From an uncultured Alphaproteobacteria bacterium (GTDB lineage Bacteria; Pseudomonadota; Alphaproteobacteria; CADEGL01): DNA of 64,000 bases. The DNA is taken from contig CADEGL010000001.1 of the NCBI GenBank assembly GCA_902826885.1, positions 163,006 to 227,005 on the forward strand, read 5' to 3'. The notes under the pieces are model-generated. The model was not told the DNA's origin, did not search any database, and saw only the letters and a program-made list of their open reading frames with translations. The translations under genes and the position numbers were made by a program. Of this stretch, positions 24,942 through 33,881 are shown in pieces (position 1 is the first letter of the stretch; each line of letters begins with the position of its first letter).

Positions 24942-26479
24942 TGTCCGGCCTTCCCTCCACCACGCCCGTTGCGGTCATCGGCGCCGGCACCATGGGCGCG
25001 GGCATCGCACAGGTGGCCGCCGCCGCCGGCCATCCCGTGCTGTTGTTCGACGCGCGCGCCAATGCACCGGCACATGCGATCGAACTGATGAAAGGCGGCC
25101 TGGCTCGCTTGGTCGAACGCAAGCGCATGAGCGAGGCGGACGCGGCCGCCCTGACTGCCCGCATTCGGCCGTGCGGGTCGATTTCAGAGCTCAAAGATGC
25201 CGGCCTGGTCATCGAAGCCATCGTCGAGGACATGGCGGTGAAGAGGGCGTTGTTCGCGGAGCTGGAAGAGCTTCTGAAGCCCGATGCAATTCTGACGACC
25301 AACACCTCGTCCCTGTCCATCACGGAACTCGCGGGCGGCCTGAAGCGGCCCGAGCGGATCGCGGGAATGCATTTCTTCAACCCCGCGCCCATCATGCCGT
25401 TGGTCGAGATCATCCGGGGCTTCGCGACCGAGGCCGGCGTGGCGCAAATCGTATTCGATACGGCCAAGGCCTGGGGCAAGAAGCCCGTCCACGTGAAGTC
25501 CACGCCGGGTTTTCTCGGCAACCGCGTGGCCCGGCCGTTCTATGGCGAGGCACTGCGCACGCTGGAGGAAAGCGCGACCGATGTCGCGACCTACGACGCG
25601 TTGATCCGCGAAGCGGGCGGGTTTCGCATGGGCGCATTCGAGCTGCTGGATCTGGTCGGTATCGACGTGAACTGGGCGGTCACCAATTCGGTCTACGGGG
25701 CGTATTTTCAAGATCCGCGCTACAAGCCGTTCCGCATCCAGGGCGAGATGGTCGCGGCCGGCCGGTTGGGCCGTAAAACGAAGCTCGGTTTCTATGATTA
25801 CCGCGAGGGCGCTGGCCCGCCCCGGCCGCAGGAAGCGGCGCCTACCGCTGTTCCCGCCCATGTCTCCATCGAAGGCGACCTGGGCGTCGCCGCGGCGCTG
25901 GAAGGCCGCGCCGGACGCGCGGGCATCGCCGTCCGCCGCTTGCCGGGTACTGGCGCTCTGGTCCTGCCGGAATGCCGGCTTGCTCTATCCGACGGACGGA
26001 CAGCCACGGAGCGCATGGCACAGGAGAATACGCTTCCCCTCGTCCTGTTCGACCTCGCGCTCGATTACGCGGTGGCCCCACGCATCGCCATCACGGCGGC
26101 AGATCAGGCTCCGCGCGCGGCGCTGGCCGCCGCGACCGGCTTCTTCCAGGCGCTCGGCATGAAAGTCTCGACGGTCGACGACATTCCCGGCCTGATCGTG
26201 CTGCGCACCGTGGCGATGCTGGCCAATTTCGGCTTCGACGCGGTTCATGCCGGGATCGCCGATGCGGCCGGCGTCGATCTGGCCATGCAGGCCGCGTTCA
26301 ATTATCCGCTCGGCCCCGTGGCGTGGGCGGAGCGGATCGGCCTGCCGCACGTGACGGTCACGCTCGACAACATCGCCCGCGCCTATGGCGAGGACCGTTA
26401 TCGCGCGTCGCCCCTTCTGCGCCGCCGCGCAGCCGCCGGACTGACGCTGAGCGGTACGACCTTCCCTGCCTCGAGGTAA
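24941..26479 (+). CDS. paaH: 3-hydroxyadipyl-CoA dehydrogenase
   Basis: 512 residues, the normal length for PaaH. The N-terminal Rossmann domain begins VAVIGAGTMGAGIAQVAA; the catalytic His is in GMHFFNPAPIMPLVE, and FLGNRVARP marks the start of the dimerisation domain. A second, C-terminal 3-HCDH half follows a linker (about 290-320). The enzyme oxidises 3-hydroxyadipyl-CoA with NAD in phenylacetate breakdown. The start overlaps paaG by 1 nt and paaJ begins 2 nt after the stop, so the four genes form one unit. Confidence 0.93.
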   Translation: MSGLPSTTPVAVIGAGTMGAGIAQVAAAAGHPVLLFDARANAPAHAIELMKGGLARLVERKRMSEADAAALTARIRPCGSISELKDAGLVIEAIVEDMAVKRALFAELEELLKPDAILTTNTSSLSITELAGGLKRPERIAGMHFFNPAPIMPLVEIIRGFATEAGVAQIVFDTAKAWGKKPVHVKSTPGFLGNRVARPFYGEALRTLEESATDVATYDALIREAGGFRMGAFELLDLVGIDVNWAVTNSVYGAYFQDPRYKPFRIQGEMVAAGRLGRKTKLGFYDYREGAGPPRPQEAAPTAVPAHVSIEGDLGVAAALEGRAGRAGIAVRRLPGTGALVLPECRLALSDGRTATERMAQENTLPLVLFDLALDYAVAPRIAITAADQAPRAALAAATGFFQALGMKVSTVDDIPGLIVLRTVAMLANFGFDAVHAGIADAAGVDLAMQAAFNYPLGPVAWAERIGLPHVTVTLDNIARAYGEDRYRASPLLRRRAAAGLTLSGTTFPASR

Positions 26480-26481
26480 TC

Positions 26482-27687
26482 ATGGCCGACGCTTTCATCT
26501 GCGACGGAATCCGCACGCCCATCGGCCGCTATGCCGGCGCGCTCTCCTCCATCCGGACGGACGATCTGGCCACTCTCCCGATCAAGGCGCTGATGGCGCG
26601 GACACCAACCACCGATTGGGGCCAGCTCGACGACGTCTATCTCGGCTGCGTCAACCAAGCCGGCGAGGACAACCGCAATGTGGCGCGCATGGCCGTACTG
26701 CTGGCGGGCCTGCCGGTCGAGGTGCCGGGCGCGACCGTCAATCGCCTCTGCGGCTCGGGGCTGGAAGCGGTCGCCGCGGCGGCGCGTTCGATCATGGGCG
26801 GCGATAACCAGTTCCTTCTGGCCGGCGGTGTCGAAAGCATGTCGCGCGCACCGTTCGTGATGTCCAAGGCAACAGAGGCTTTTTCCCGTCAAGCGACCGT
26901 CGAAGACACGACCATCGGCTGGCGCTTCGTCAATCCAGCCATGAAGGCGAAGTACGGCACCGATGCTATGCCGGAAACGGCGGAGAATTTGGCGGCGGAG
27001 CTTCAAATCTCCCGGGCGGACCAAGATGCCTACGCGCTTCGTAGCCAACAACGCGCGGCAAAGGCGCAGGCCGACGGTGTGTTCGCGGCCGAGATCGTCG
27101 CCGTGCCAGTCAAGAAAGGCCGCGCGGAAACGGTGCTGGTGGACAAGGACGAACATCCACGCCCCGACACAACGATGGATATGCTGACTAAGTTGAAGGC
27201 GCCGTTCCGCGAAGGCGGCTCGGTCACCGCCGGCAATGCCTCGGGCGTGAATGACGGCGCGGCGGCGCTGATCGTGGCGTCGGAGGCCGCGATCAAACGC
27301 CATGGGCTCAAGCCCCGCGCGCGCGTGCTGGGCACCGCCACGGCCGGTGTGCCGCCGCGCACCATGGGCATCGGCCCCGCGCCCGCCACGCGCAAGGTGT
27401 TGGATCGCCTCGGCCTCAAGCTTTCCGCCATGGACGTGATTGAAGTGAACGAAGCCTTCGCGGCGCAGGTGCTGGCGGTCACGCGCGATTTGGGTCTGCC
27501 CGACGATACGCCGCAAGTGAACCCGAACGGCGGCGCCATCGCGCTGGGCCATCCGCTGGGGATGAGCGGCGCGCGCCTGGCCTTGACCGCCGTCAACCAG
27601 CTTGAGCGCGCGAAGGCGCGTTACGCCCTGATCAGCATGTGCATCGGCGTGGGCCAGGGTATCGCCATGGTGGTCGAGCGAGTCTGA
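26482..27687 (+). CDS. paaJ: 3-oxoadipyl-CoA thiolase
   Basis: 401 residues. PaaJ/PcaF thiolases cleave 3-oxoadipyl-CoA (and the dehydro form in the paa route) with CoA to succinyl-CoA and acetyl-CoA. The nucleophile is Cys90 in NRLCGSGLEA; His357 (NGGAIALGHPLG) and Cys387 (MCIGVGQG) complete the triad. FICDGIRTPIGRYAGAL at the N-terminus is the 3-oxoadipyl-CoA thiolase form. The ATG at 26482 has GAGGTAAT in front. Its TGA overlaps the GFA-like gene start by 1 nt. pcaF-type use in beta-ketoadipate catabolism is equally possible. Confidence 0.92.
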   Translation: MADAFICDGIRTPIGRYAGALSSIRTDDLATLPIKALMARTPTTDWGQLDDVYLGCVNQAGEDNRNVARMAVLLAGLPVEVPGATVNRLCGSGLEAVAAAARSIMGGDNQFLLAGGVESMSRAPFVMSKATEAFSRQATVEDTTIGWRFVNPAMKAKYGTDAMPETAENLAAELQISRADQDAYALRSQQRAAKAQADGVFAAEIVAVPVKKGRAETVLVDKDEHPRPDTTMDMLTKLKAPFREGGSVTAGNASGVNDGAAALIVASEAAIKRHGLKPRARVLGTATAGVPPRTMGIGPAPATRKVLDRLGLKLSAMDVIEVNEAFAAQVLAVTRDLGLPDDTPQVNPNGGAIALGHPLGMSGARLALTAVNQLERAKARYALISMCIGVGQGIAMVVERV

Positions 27688-28076
27688 TGCCCGCGCCTTA
27701 TCGCGGCGGCTGCTTGTGCGGCGCGATTCGCTATGAAGCAACGGCGGCTCCTCTGGGCGCGGGGTACTGCCATTGCAGCCTGTGCCGCCGCGCGACGGGC
27801 GCGCCGATTTTCCTAGGTGTTGCGTTCCCTCGCGTTTCGTTTCGGATGCTACAGGGCACGACACACACCCATGCCAGTTCAGCGCGCGGCATCCGCCACT
27901 TCTGCGGCGATTGCGGCAGCGCCCTGTTCTTCGAGTTGCTCGATAAGCCCCATCAATGGGAAGTGATGATCGGTTCTCTGGATGACGCCAGCGACATCGA
28001 ACCCAGCATCCATGTCTGCGTATCGAGCGGCGTCGGCTGGCTCCAGATCGCCGACGGGTTGCCACGCCGCCCTTGA
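27687..28076 (+). CDS. GFA family (glutathione-dependent formaldehyde-activating-like) Zn protein
   Basis: 129 residues. The zinc-binding cysteines of the GFA/CENP-V fold are visible: GGCLCGAIRYE near residue 9, CHCSLCRR near residue 30 and HFCGDCGSALFF near residue 75. Members were named for spontaneous glutathione-formaldehyde conjugation, but most have no proven activity. The ATG at 27687 overlaps the paaJ stop by one base, so it is part of the same transcript. A role in phenylacetate catabolism is not known; the overlap is the only link. Confidence 0.87.
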   Translation: MPAPYRGGCLCGAIRYEATAAPLGAGYCHCSLCRRATGAPIFLGVAFPRVSFRMLQGTTHTHASSARGIRHFCGDCGSALFFELLDKPHQWEVMIGSLDDASDIEPSIHVCVSSGVGWLQIADGLPRRP

Positions 28077-28162
28077 TGATCCCTCTTGCTCAAAAGACCT
28101 ATGCGTCCTTCTCATGTTTAAGGGTTTAGACTGAAGGGCATTCCGAAACACGGAGCGCTGCC

Positions 28163-29119
28163 ATGCCGCTGAAAACCAAACTGACCGACATGCTCGGCAT
28201 CGAGCATCCTCTTTTGCTGGCTCCCATGGGCATGGTGTCCGGTGGCGCGTTGGCCGCGTCGGTCACGCGCGCGGGTGGCTTCGGTCTGATCGGCGCCGGT
28301 TACGGCGACCCCGCCTGGATCGAGCGTGAGTTCGGCGCCGCGGGCAACACGCCTGTCGGTATCGGCTTCATCACGTGGAGCCTGGCCAAGCAACCGCAGT
28401 TGCTGGACATGGCGCTGGCGCGGAAGCCGCGCACGGTGATGCTATCCTTCGGCGATGCCGCGCCCTTCGCCAAGAAAGTGAAGGACGCCGGCGCGCTCTT
28501 GATTTGCCAGGTGCAGAACGTGAAGGATGCCAAGACCGTCGCCGCCCTGGGCGCCGACATCGTGGTGGCGCAGGGCACCGAGGCAGGCGGCCACGGCGCG
28601 GGCCGTGCGACCTTCACGCTGGTTCCAGCGATCGCGGATGCCGTGAAGGTGCCGGTGGTGGCCGCGGGCGGCATCGCGGACGGGCGGGGCATGGCCGCCG
28701 CGTTGATGCTGGGCGCGGCGGGCGTGCTGGTCGGAACGCGCTTCTCCGCTTCGCAAGAATCCCTGACACACCCCAATCTGAAGAGGAAGATCGTCGAGTC
28801 CGACGGCGATTCGACCACACGAACGAAGGTGTTCGACACGGTGCGCGGCTACACCTGGCCCCATCCCTATGACGGGCGCGCGATCCGCAATGCGTTCCTC
28901 GAACGCTGGCACGGCAACGATTCCGGGCTGCAGGCGGCCATGGAAACCGAGGGCCCGCGCTATAAGGACGCCGCCGCCCAAGGCGATACGAACACGATGG
29001 TGATGTTCGCCGGCGAAAACATCGACCTCATCCATGACCTGCCGCCCGCGGCGGAGATCGTGGCGCGGATCACGAAGGAAGCCGAAACTCTTCTGTCGCG
29101 CCCGCCCGGCTTTCGCTAG
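28163..29119 (+). CDS. Nitronate monooxygenase (2-nitropropane dioxygenase family)
   Basis: 318 residues, an FMN TIM-barrel. The N-terminal HPLLLAPMG (about 15-23) lies in the FMN site, the catalytic His is in TEAGGHGAGRATF near residue 140, and VVAAGGIADGRGMAAALMLGAAGVLVGTRF binds the FMN phosphate. These enzymes oxidise alkyl nitronates such as propionate-3-nitronate to keto or aldehyde products. CACGGAG precedes the ATG at 28163. The stop shares a CTAG tetranucleotide with the convergent beta-lactamase gene (29116-29119). Confidence 0.9.
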   Translation: MPLKTKLTDMLGIEHPLLLAPMGMVSGGALAASVTRAGGFGLIGAGYGDPAWIEREFGAAGNTPVGIGFITWSLAKQPQLLDMALARKPRTVMLSFGDAAPFAKKVKDAGALLICQVQNVKDAKTVAALGADIVVAQGTEAGGHGAGRATFTLVPAIADAVKVPVVAAGGIADGRGMAAALMLGAAGVLVGTRFSASQESLTHPNLKRKIVESDGDSTTRTKVFDTVRGYTWPHPYDGRAIRNAFLERWHGNDSGLQAAMETEGPRYKDAAAQGDTNTMVMFAGENIDLIHDLPPAAEIVARITKEAETLLSRPPGFR

Positions 29120-29973
29120 ATCGCGGCGGCCAGTCGGCCGACCTCGGCCAGCACGGCGTTTCGCTGATCGCCGGACGCATCGGCTCCGATGTAATAAGCC
29201 GTGACGACAATTGGCGCTCGGTCGGGCGGCCAGATGACGGCGACGTCATTCGTCGCGTTGCGGCCGCCGCCGCCGGTCTTGTCCCCAAGCCGCCATGCTT
29301 TTGGTACGCCCGCCCGCAAACGTTTGTCGCCGGTCTTACTGGAAAGAATCCAATCGGCCAGTTGCGCGCGTGACGAAGGCGACAATGCCGCACCAAGAAC
29401 GATTTTGCGCATGGTCTCGAGCATCGCTTCGGGCGTGGTGGTGTCGCGCGGATCGCCGGGCGCGGCCTCGTTCAGGGCCGTTTCCCGCCGGTCGAGCCGC
29501 GTAACATCGTCACCGAGCGAGCGCATATACGCCGTGAGCCCAGCAGGTCCGCCGAAACTATCGAGCAGCAGGTTGCCCGCCGTGTTATCGCTAAGGGTGA
29601 CCGCCGCTTCGCAGATACCCGCGACTGTCATGCCACCTTCGACGTGCTTTTCCGTCACGGGCGAATAGGTGACCAGATCGGATTTCGAATACAGAACACG
29701 GCGGTCCAGCCTTTCCTCGCCGCGGTCAACCCGCGCCAACACAAAAGCGGCCGCCAGGAACTTGAAGGTGCTGCAGAGCGGGAAGCGCTCGCCACCGCGA
29801 TACGTGCGCAGCTTGCCGTTCGCCGTATCGAGCATCGCCACGCCCAGGCGGCCGCCATGGCGCCGTTCGAGCGCGGCCAGGACATTCTCGAAATCGTCCG
29901 CCCAGGCCCGAAACGTCCAGCAGGCCGGCGCCGCAAGCAGCGACGCCGCCAATACCGTCCGGCGCGAAATCAC
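29116..29973 (-). CDS. Class A beta-lactamase
   Basis: 285 residues. The four active-site elements of a working class A serine enzyme are present: Ser68-Thr-Phe-Lys71, Ser128-Asp-Asn130, Glu164 of the omega-loop (ETALNEA) and Lys232-Thr-Gly234. The last reads DKTGGGGRNATND, a CTX-M-like TND form. Cys67 precedes the nucleophile, but the 238-equivalent is Gly, so the carbapenemase-type disulfide is not expected. The signal region SRRTVLAASLLAAPA looks twin-arginine. The start is GTG at 29973, overlapping the flavoprotein stop. No mobile element or resistance cassette is nearby, so it appears to be chromosomal and resident. Confidence 0.93.
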   Translation of the reverse strand: MISRRTVLAASLLAAPACWTFRAWADDFENVLAALERRHGGRLGVAMLDTANGKLRTYRGGERFPLCSTFKFLAAAFVLARVDRGEERLDRRVLYSKSDLVTYSPVTEKHVEGGMTVAGICEAAVTLSDNTAGNLLLDSFGGPAGLTAYMRSLGDDVTRLDRRETALNEAAPGDPRDTTTPEAMLETMRKIVLGAALSPSSRAQLADWILSSKTGDKRLRAGVPKAWRLGDKTGGGGRNATNDVAVIWPPDRAPIVVTAYYIGADASGDQRNAVLAEVGRLAAAI

Positions 29974-31190
29974 CCGCCGATCTTGCGCAAATTAACCGCC
30001 GGATCGGCCAACTGATCCGGCGTGACGGAAACCCCCGATGCCATCAGGCGTTCCAGGGTGCGCACCTCGCGCCCGTTGTTGATCGCGTTGATACCGACGA
30101 TCTTGCCGCCGTGCAGATAGAAGGCCGTGAAGCTGCCAGACGCGGAGTCGCCGCGATAAGCCAAGCGATCCCAGGCCGAAGGCGCGCCGATCATCTGTAG
30201 ATTGGTTTCATACTGGTCCGACCAGACCCACAACCGGTCGTTGTGGATATGGCTCTCGCCCGCCATGTTGCGGCCCACCGCCATGCCCTGGTCCTGGGCG
30301 TTTTGGTAGGACTCGAGACGCAACCGGCGGCCGGCCCAGGCGTTGGGTTGGTTAGCCACGTCTCCGGCCGCGAAGATGTCGGGGTCCGAGGTGCGGCCGT
30401 GCTCGTCAACGACGATACCGTTGTCAACGACCAGGCCCGCTTCGGCAGCCAGTTCCACATTCGGAACGATGCCGATGCCGATGATCAGAAGATCGCAGGC
30501 AAGCGACGTACCGTCGGCGAACAGGATGCGCTCGATCTTCCCCGCACCCTCGAAGCGCACGATCTGGGCGCCCAAGCGCACATCGGTCCCATGCTTGCGA
30601 TGCAATTCGACGAAATGGGCACCGACCTCGGGGGCGATGGCGCGTCCCATCAGACGGTCGGCGGCTTCCAAGACCGTGACCTCGCAGCCACAGGCACGCG
30701 CGCTCGCGGCCGCCTCCAGACCGATGAAGCCGCCACCGACCACGACCACGCGCGGCTGGGCCTTCAGGCGCGCCCGGATGGCATGCGAGTCCTGGATCGT
30801 TCGTAGATAGAATACGCCCGGCAGATCGGCGCCCGGCAGCGGCAGCTTGCGCACGCGCGCGCCCGTGGCGAGAAGCAACCGGTCATATTTGACGACCTCT
30901 CCGCCCACGCGTACCTGGCGCGCGCCGCGGTCGATACCGGTCACGGGCGTACCTAGCTTCAGCTCGATGCTTTTCTCTTCGTAAAACGACCGCGGATGAA
31001 GCTGGACGCGCTCGATTCCCTCGTCGCCCTTGAGAAGTTGCTTGGACAAAGGCGGCCGCTCGTAGGGAATCCATTCTTCTTCGCCGATCAACACGATACG
31101 GCCGTCAAACCCCGCCCCGCGCGCGGCTTGAGCGGCGCGACCGCCGGCCTGCGAAGCACCCACGATAACCAAACTGTCCAAAGACGACAT
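29970..31190 (-). CDS. Ferredoxin/rubredoxin reductase-like FAD oxidoreductase
   Basis: 406 residues. The FAD-binding start is LVIVGASQAGGRAA, the NAD-binding dinucleotide fold is VVVGGGFIGLEAA near residue 150, and IFAAGDVANQPN near residue 280 closes the FAD site. The C-terminal reductase domain carries LMASGVSVTP. Relatives such as putidaredoxin or rhodocoxin reductase pass electrons from NADH to a ferredoxin that feeds a P450 or dioxygenase, yet no such partner is in the neighbourhood. The ATG at 31190 is preceded by GGAGAGG; an ATG at 31202 is the alternative. Its TGA overlaps the beta-lactamase GTG (GTGA). Confidence 0.9.
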   Translation of the reverse strand: MSSLDSLVIVGASQAGGRAAQAARGAGFDGRIVLIGEEEWIPYERPPLSKQLLKGDEGIERVQLHPRSFYEEKSIELKLGTPVTGIDRGARQVRVGGEVVKYDRLLLATGARVRKLPLPGADLPGVFYLRTIQDSHAIRARLKAQPRVVVVGGGFIGLEAAASARACGCEVTVLEAADRLMGRAIAPEVGAHFVELHRKHGTDVRLGAQIVRFEGAGKIERILFADGTSLACDLLIIGIGIVPNVELAAEAGLVVDNGIVVDEHGRTSDPDIFAAGDVANQPNAWAGRRLRLESYQNAQDQGMAVGRNMAGESHIHNDRLWVWSDQYETNLQMIGAPSAWDRLAYRGDSASGSFTAFYLHGGKIVGINAINNGREVRTLERLMASGVSVTPDQLADPAVNLRKIGG

Positions 31191-31276
31191 CGGCCTCTCC
31201 ATCCGCGACTTGCGCACGATAGCGGCCCGTGCGAAGTAGCTTCAAGCGGCAAGAACGAGCGCGAGTACCGTTCCCC

Positions 31277-31711
31277 ATGATGAACCGTCAATACCCCGAC
31301 CGGCCCTTTTGCGGTGTCGGCGTGGTGGTCTGGCGCGGCGATGCGGTCCTGCTTGTGCGCCGGGGCCGTGCGCCCCGCAAAGGCGACTGGAGCATTCCAG
31401 GCGGGTTGCAGGAGTTGGGCGAAACGGTCGGCGAAACCGCGCTGCGCGAGGTGCGGGAGGAAACCGGCCTGACCGTGCACTTGACCGACCAATTGGGCGT
31501 GGTCGATTCGGTACGCCGCGACGATGCGGGGCGTGTCGAATACCACTACACATTGATCGAGTTCGCCGCCGAATGGGTCTCCGGCGAACCTGTAGCCAGC
31601 GACGACGTGGACCGGGCGCTCTGGGTGTCGCAGGACGAGTTGGACAACTATGCGCTTTGGACCGAAACGCGGCGCATCATCGCGCTGTCGCAATCGCTGC
31701 GCCGGCGCTAG
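31277..31711 (+). CDS. Nudix hydrolase
   Basis: 144 residues. The Nudix box is complete (GGLQELGETVGETALREV followed by REETGL), giving the G-x5-E-x7-R-E-x2-E-E-x-G-x pattern that binds Mg and hydrolyses nucleoside diphosphates linked to another moiety. The N-terminal part (RPFCGVGVVVWRGDAVLLVRRG) resembles ADP-ribose pyrophosphatase/MutT relatives. Either ATG at 31277 or 31280 could start it. The stop shares CTAG with the convergent cyclase gene. Substrate cannot be assigned from sequence. Confidence 0.9.
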   Translation: MMNRQYPDRPFCGVGVVVWRGDAVLLVRRGRAPRKGDWSIPGGLQELGETVGETALREVREETGLTVHLTDQLGVVDSVRRDDAGRVEYHYTLIEFAAEWVSGEPVASDDVDRALWVSQDELDNYALWTETRRIIALSQSLRRR

Positions 31712-33108
31712 GCCGCGCGCGGCAGAACCCACACGTTGACCGGCTCGCCGCGCCCGCGGATCGGTTGTGGCTCGCCGGGCCGAAAGTCCGGCAAGCCGAC
31801 TTCGGGCGCCCCTCCCTGCCCTATGACCGCATCGACCAGTTCCTGGCTGGCCACCACGGCCACGTTCAACTTGCGCGTGAGCGCCTCCAGTCGCGCGGCG
31901 ACGTTCACGGTGTCGCCAATCACGGCGAATTCCAAGCGCCGCTCATCGCCGATATCGCCCAAAACCACCGGACCATAGTGAAGTCCGACGCCTATGCGGA
32001 TAAGCGCTTCCCCACGCGCGGCACGCTGCGCACTCCATTTCTCTACTTCGCGCACCATGTCGCGCGCGCAACCCAAGGCCCGCGAGGCATCGTCCGGACG
32101 CGGCCAAGGCGTACCGAACGTGGCCATCACGCAATCGCCGATATACTTGTCCAACGTACCGTCGTGGCGGAACACCACATCCGCCATGAGGCCATGGAAT
32201 TCCCGCAGCATCATAATGACTTTTTCCGGCGCCCGATTTTCAGCCAGCGTGGTGAACCCCACGATATCGGCGAACAGCACGGCTGCGTTCTGCGAGCGCA
32301 CCTCGCCGAACGGTTCGTCCATCTTGGCCAGTTCTGTCGCCATATCGGGGGAGAAATAACGCGCGAGATTTGCCCTCTCGCGCGCGGCCTCCACTTGCTT
32401 ACGCACCAGTCGCCGCGTCCGCCACACACCCACGGCCATGGTTACCGTCACGATCAGGAACAGCAAGATCTGGATGGTCTGCTGCAGAAGATCGACGAAA
32501 TGCGAGTCGAGATAGCCGGCGAGATCCAGATTGGGATTGGTACGGAGGCCGAAATAGACGATCGAATCCGAGCGAAATGAGATCGCTATCACGGTCGCCC
32601 CCCAGACCAGGGCGGTGACGAAGCCGGTCCACAAGACTCGGCCTGGCGCGTAGCTAAGAGCCGTGAAAGCCAGAAACAGATAAAAGAATGGGAAGGTCTC
32701 GGCCCGCAACGCCATCTGGATAGGATATGTCTTGTCCGACAGCGGATTCGGCAGCAGCAGCGCATGGGCCACCGTCAGCACGTTGAGAGTCACGAAGACA
32801 TAGCTTTGCCATGGCCGGTAGAGCGCGCTCCGGCGTAGCCGGTCGTGGATCGCCCCGAACAGGACCAAAAGCAGGATGATTCCGACGTAATAGAGCTGGG
32901 TGAGTTCGGGCTGCAGAAGGAAGAACATGACCGCGAGCCCGCACAGGGCGGCCGTGCGGATGCGGAATGCCAACGCGGCGGAACTGCGCTCCTCTTCCGT
33001 AAAGGCCTCGTGGATGCGTCCGCTGATACGCTCGTCTAGCCGGTAGCGGCGAATCGTATCCCGCAGCGCGCGCGGCCACGCCAGAAAACCGGCGGTTTTA
33101 TCAGGCAC
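31708..33108 (-). CDS. Membrane-anchored class III adenylate/guanylate cyclase
   Basis: 466 residues. The N-terminal half has about six hydrophobic segments (roughly 50-66, 73-87, 102-120, 139-154, 158-177 and 210-228). A short linker with an Arg-rich helix then leads to a cyclase catalytic domain from about 270. Metal aspartates are in LFADIVGFTTL (Asp281) and KYIGDCVMATFG (Asp325); EFAVIGDTVNVAARLE carries the transition-state-stabilising Asn and Arg. The residue set favours cAMP but does not exclude cGMP. It overlaps the amidotransferase gene upstream by 8 nt. Confidence 0.92.
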   Translation of the reverse strand: MPDKTAGFLAWPRALRDTIRRYRLDERISGRIHEAFTEEERSSAALAFRIRTAALCGLAVMFFLLQPELTQLYYVGIILLLVLFGAIHDRLRRSALYRPWQSYVFVTLNVLTVAHALLLPNPLSDKTYPIQMALRAETFPFFYLFLAFTALSYAPGRVLWTGFVTALVWGATVIAISFRSDSIVYFGLRTNPNLDLAGYLDSHFVDLLQQTIQILLFLIVTVTMAVGVWRTRRLVRKQVEAARERANLARYFSPDMATELAKMDEPFGEVRSQNAAVLFADIVGFTTLAENRAPEKVIMMLREFHGLMADVVFRHDGTLDKYIGDCVMATFGTPWPRPDDASRALGCARDMVREVEKWSAQRAARGEALIRIGVGLHYGPVVLGDIGDERRLEFAVIGDTVNVAARLEALTRKLNVAVVASQELVDAVIGQGGAPEVGLPDFRPGEPQPIRGRGEPVNVWVLPRAA

Positions 33109-33808
33109 TGTTGCGGCGGGACCGGCCGATCCAGGATTCGAGGAAGGCGCGCGTCCAGTCCTCCACGGGCGGGTCGTAAGCTTCGGCGGCGGCGAGCTGC
33201 TGTTCTCCCGGCTGCGCTTCGGGGCGTCGTATGTTCACCGAATCGGAAATCCAGCGCGCCATGATGGGTTTGGTCACTTCCGGATGGAACTGCAGGCCGT
33301 AGACATTGCCGTCCATCCGGAACGCCTGGTTGGGAAACGTGTCACCCGTGGCCAACAACGTCGCGCAGCGCGGCACCTCGAAGCCCTCGCAGTGCCATTG
33401 GTAGAAGACATGCGGTGCATCGAGCGTGTCGCGCCACTCCTTCGTCGGGCGAATGGTCGAATAACCGATCTCATGAATTTCAGCCGGATGGCGTGACACC
33501 CGGGCACCCAGCGCATGGGCCAGCATCTGGGCGCCCAGGCAGATGCCCAGGAACGGCTTGCCCGATTCCAACGCGCGCGGAATCCAATCGATCTCGGCCT
33601 GGATGGGCGGAAGGGTCGTGCGATCGTGAACGCTCTGCGGTCCACCAAAGATGGCCGCACCGGCATGACCGTCCATCGTGTCGGGCAAAACGTCGCCGTG
33701 CAGCGGACAGCGAATATCGGAGGTGTAGCCCAATTCGCCAAGAATGCGGCCCACTCGGCCCGTATCCGAGGTTCGCGAGTGGACGACGAGAAGTACTTTG
33801 TCGCTCAT
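33101..33808 (-). CDS. Class I glutamine amidotransferase-like protein
   Basis: 235 residues. The amidotransferase triad is visible: the nucleophilic elbow FLGICLGAQMLA with Cys near residue 90, and the His/Glu pair in FHPEV near residue 175. This stand-alone GATase1 family resembles GuaA-like or gamma-glutamyl hydrolase relatives that hydrolyse glutamine or gamma-glutamyl amides. The C-terminal 50 residues are an extra helical tail. Its stop overlaps the cyclase start by 8 nt, so they form a transcription unit, although no functional relation is known. Confidence 0.85.
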   Translation of the reverse strand: MSDKVLLVVHSRTSDTGRVGRILGELGYTSDIRCPLHGDVLPDTMDGHAGAAIFGGPQSVHDRTTLPPIQAEIDWIPRALESGKPFLGICLGAQMLAHALGARVSRHPAEIHEIGYSTIRPTKEWRDTLDAPHVFYQWHCEGFEVPRCATLLATGDTFPNQAFRMDGNVYGLQFHPEVTKPIMARWISDSVNIRRPEAQPGEQQLAAAEAYDPPVEDWTRAFLESWIGRSRRNSA

Positions 33809-33881
33809 CAGGAGATGCGACAGGCTCCGTTAAGCATGCCGGCAGAATAAGCCTGTCCCGGAATCACGGCAAGAATTCCCT

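Noticed and set aside
25972-27687. An extended thiolase frame starting inside paaH
   Set aside because: The upstream part is an overlapping shadow; ATG 26482 gives the canonical thiolase N-terminus.
26398-28065. A 555-codon minus-strand open frame across paaH/paaJ/GFA
   Set aside because: No family signatures; the plus-strand thiolase and neighbours explain the open frame through codon bias.
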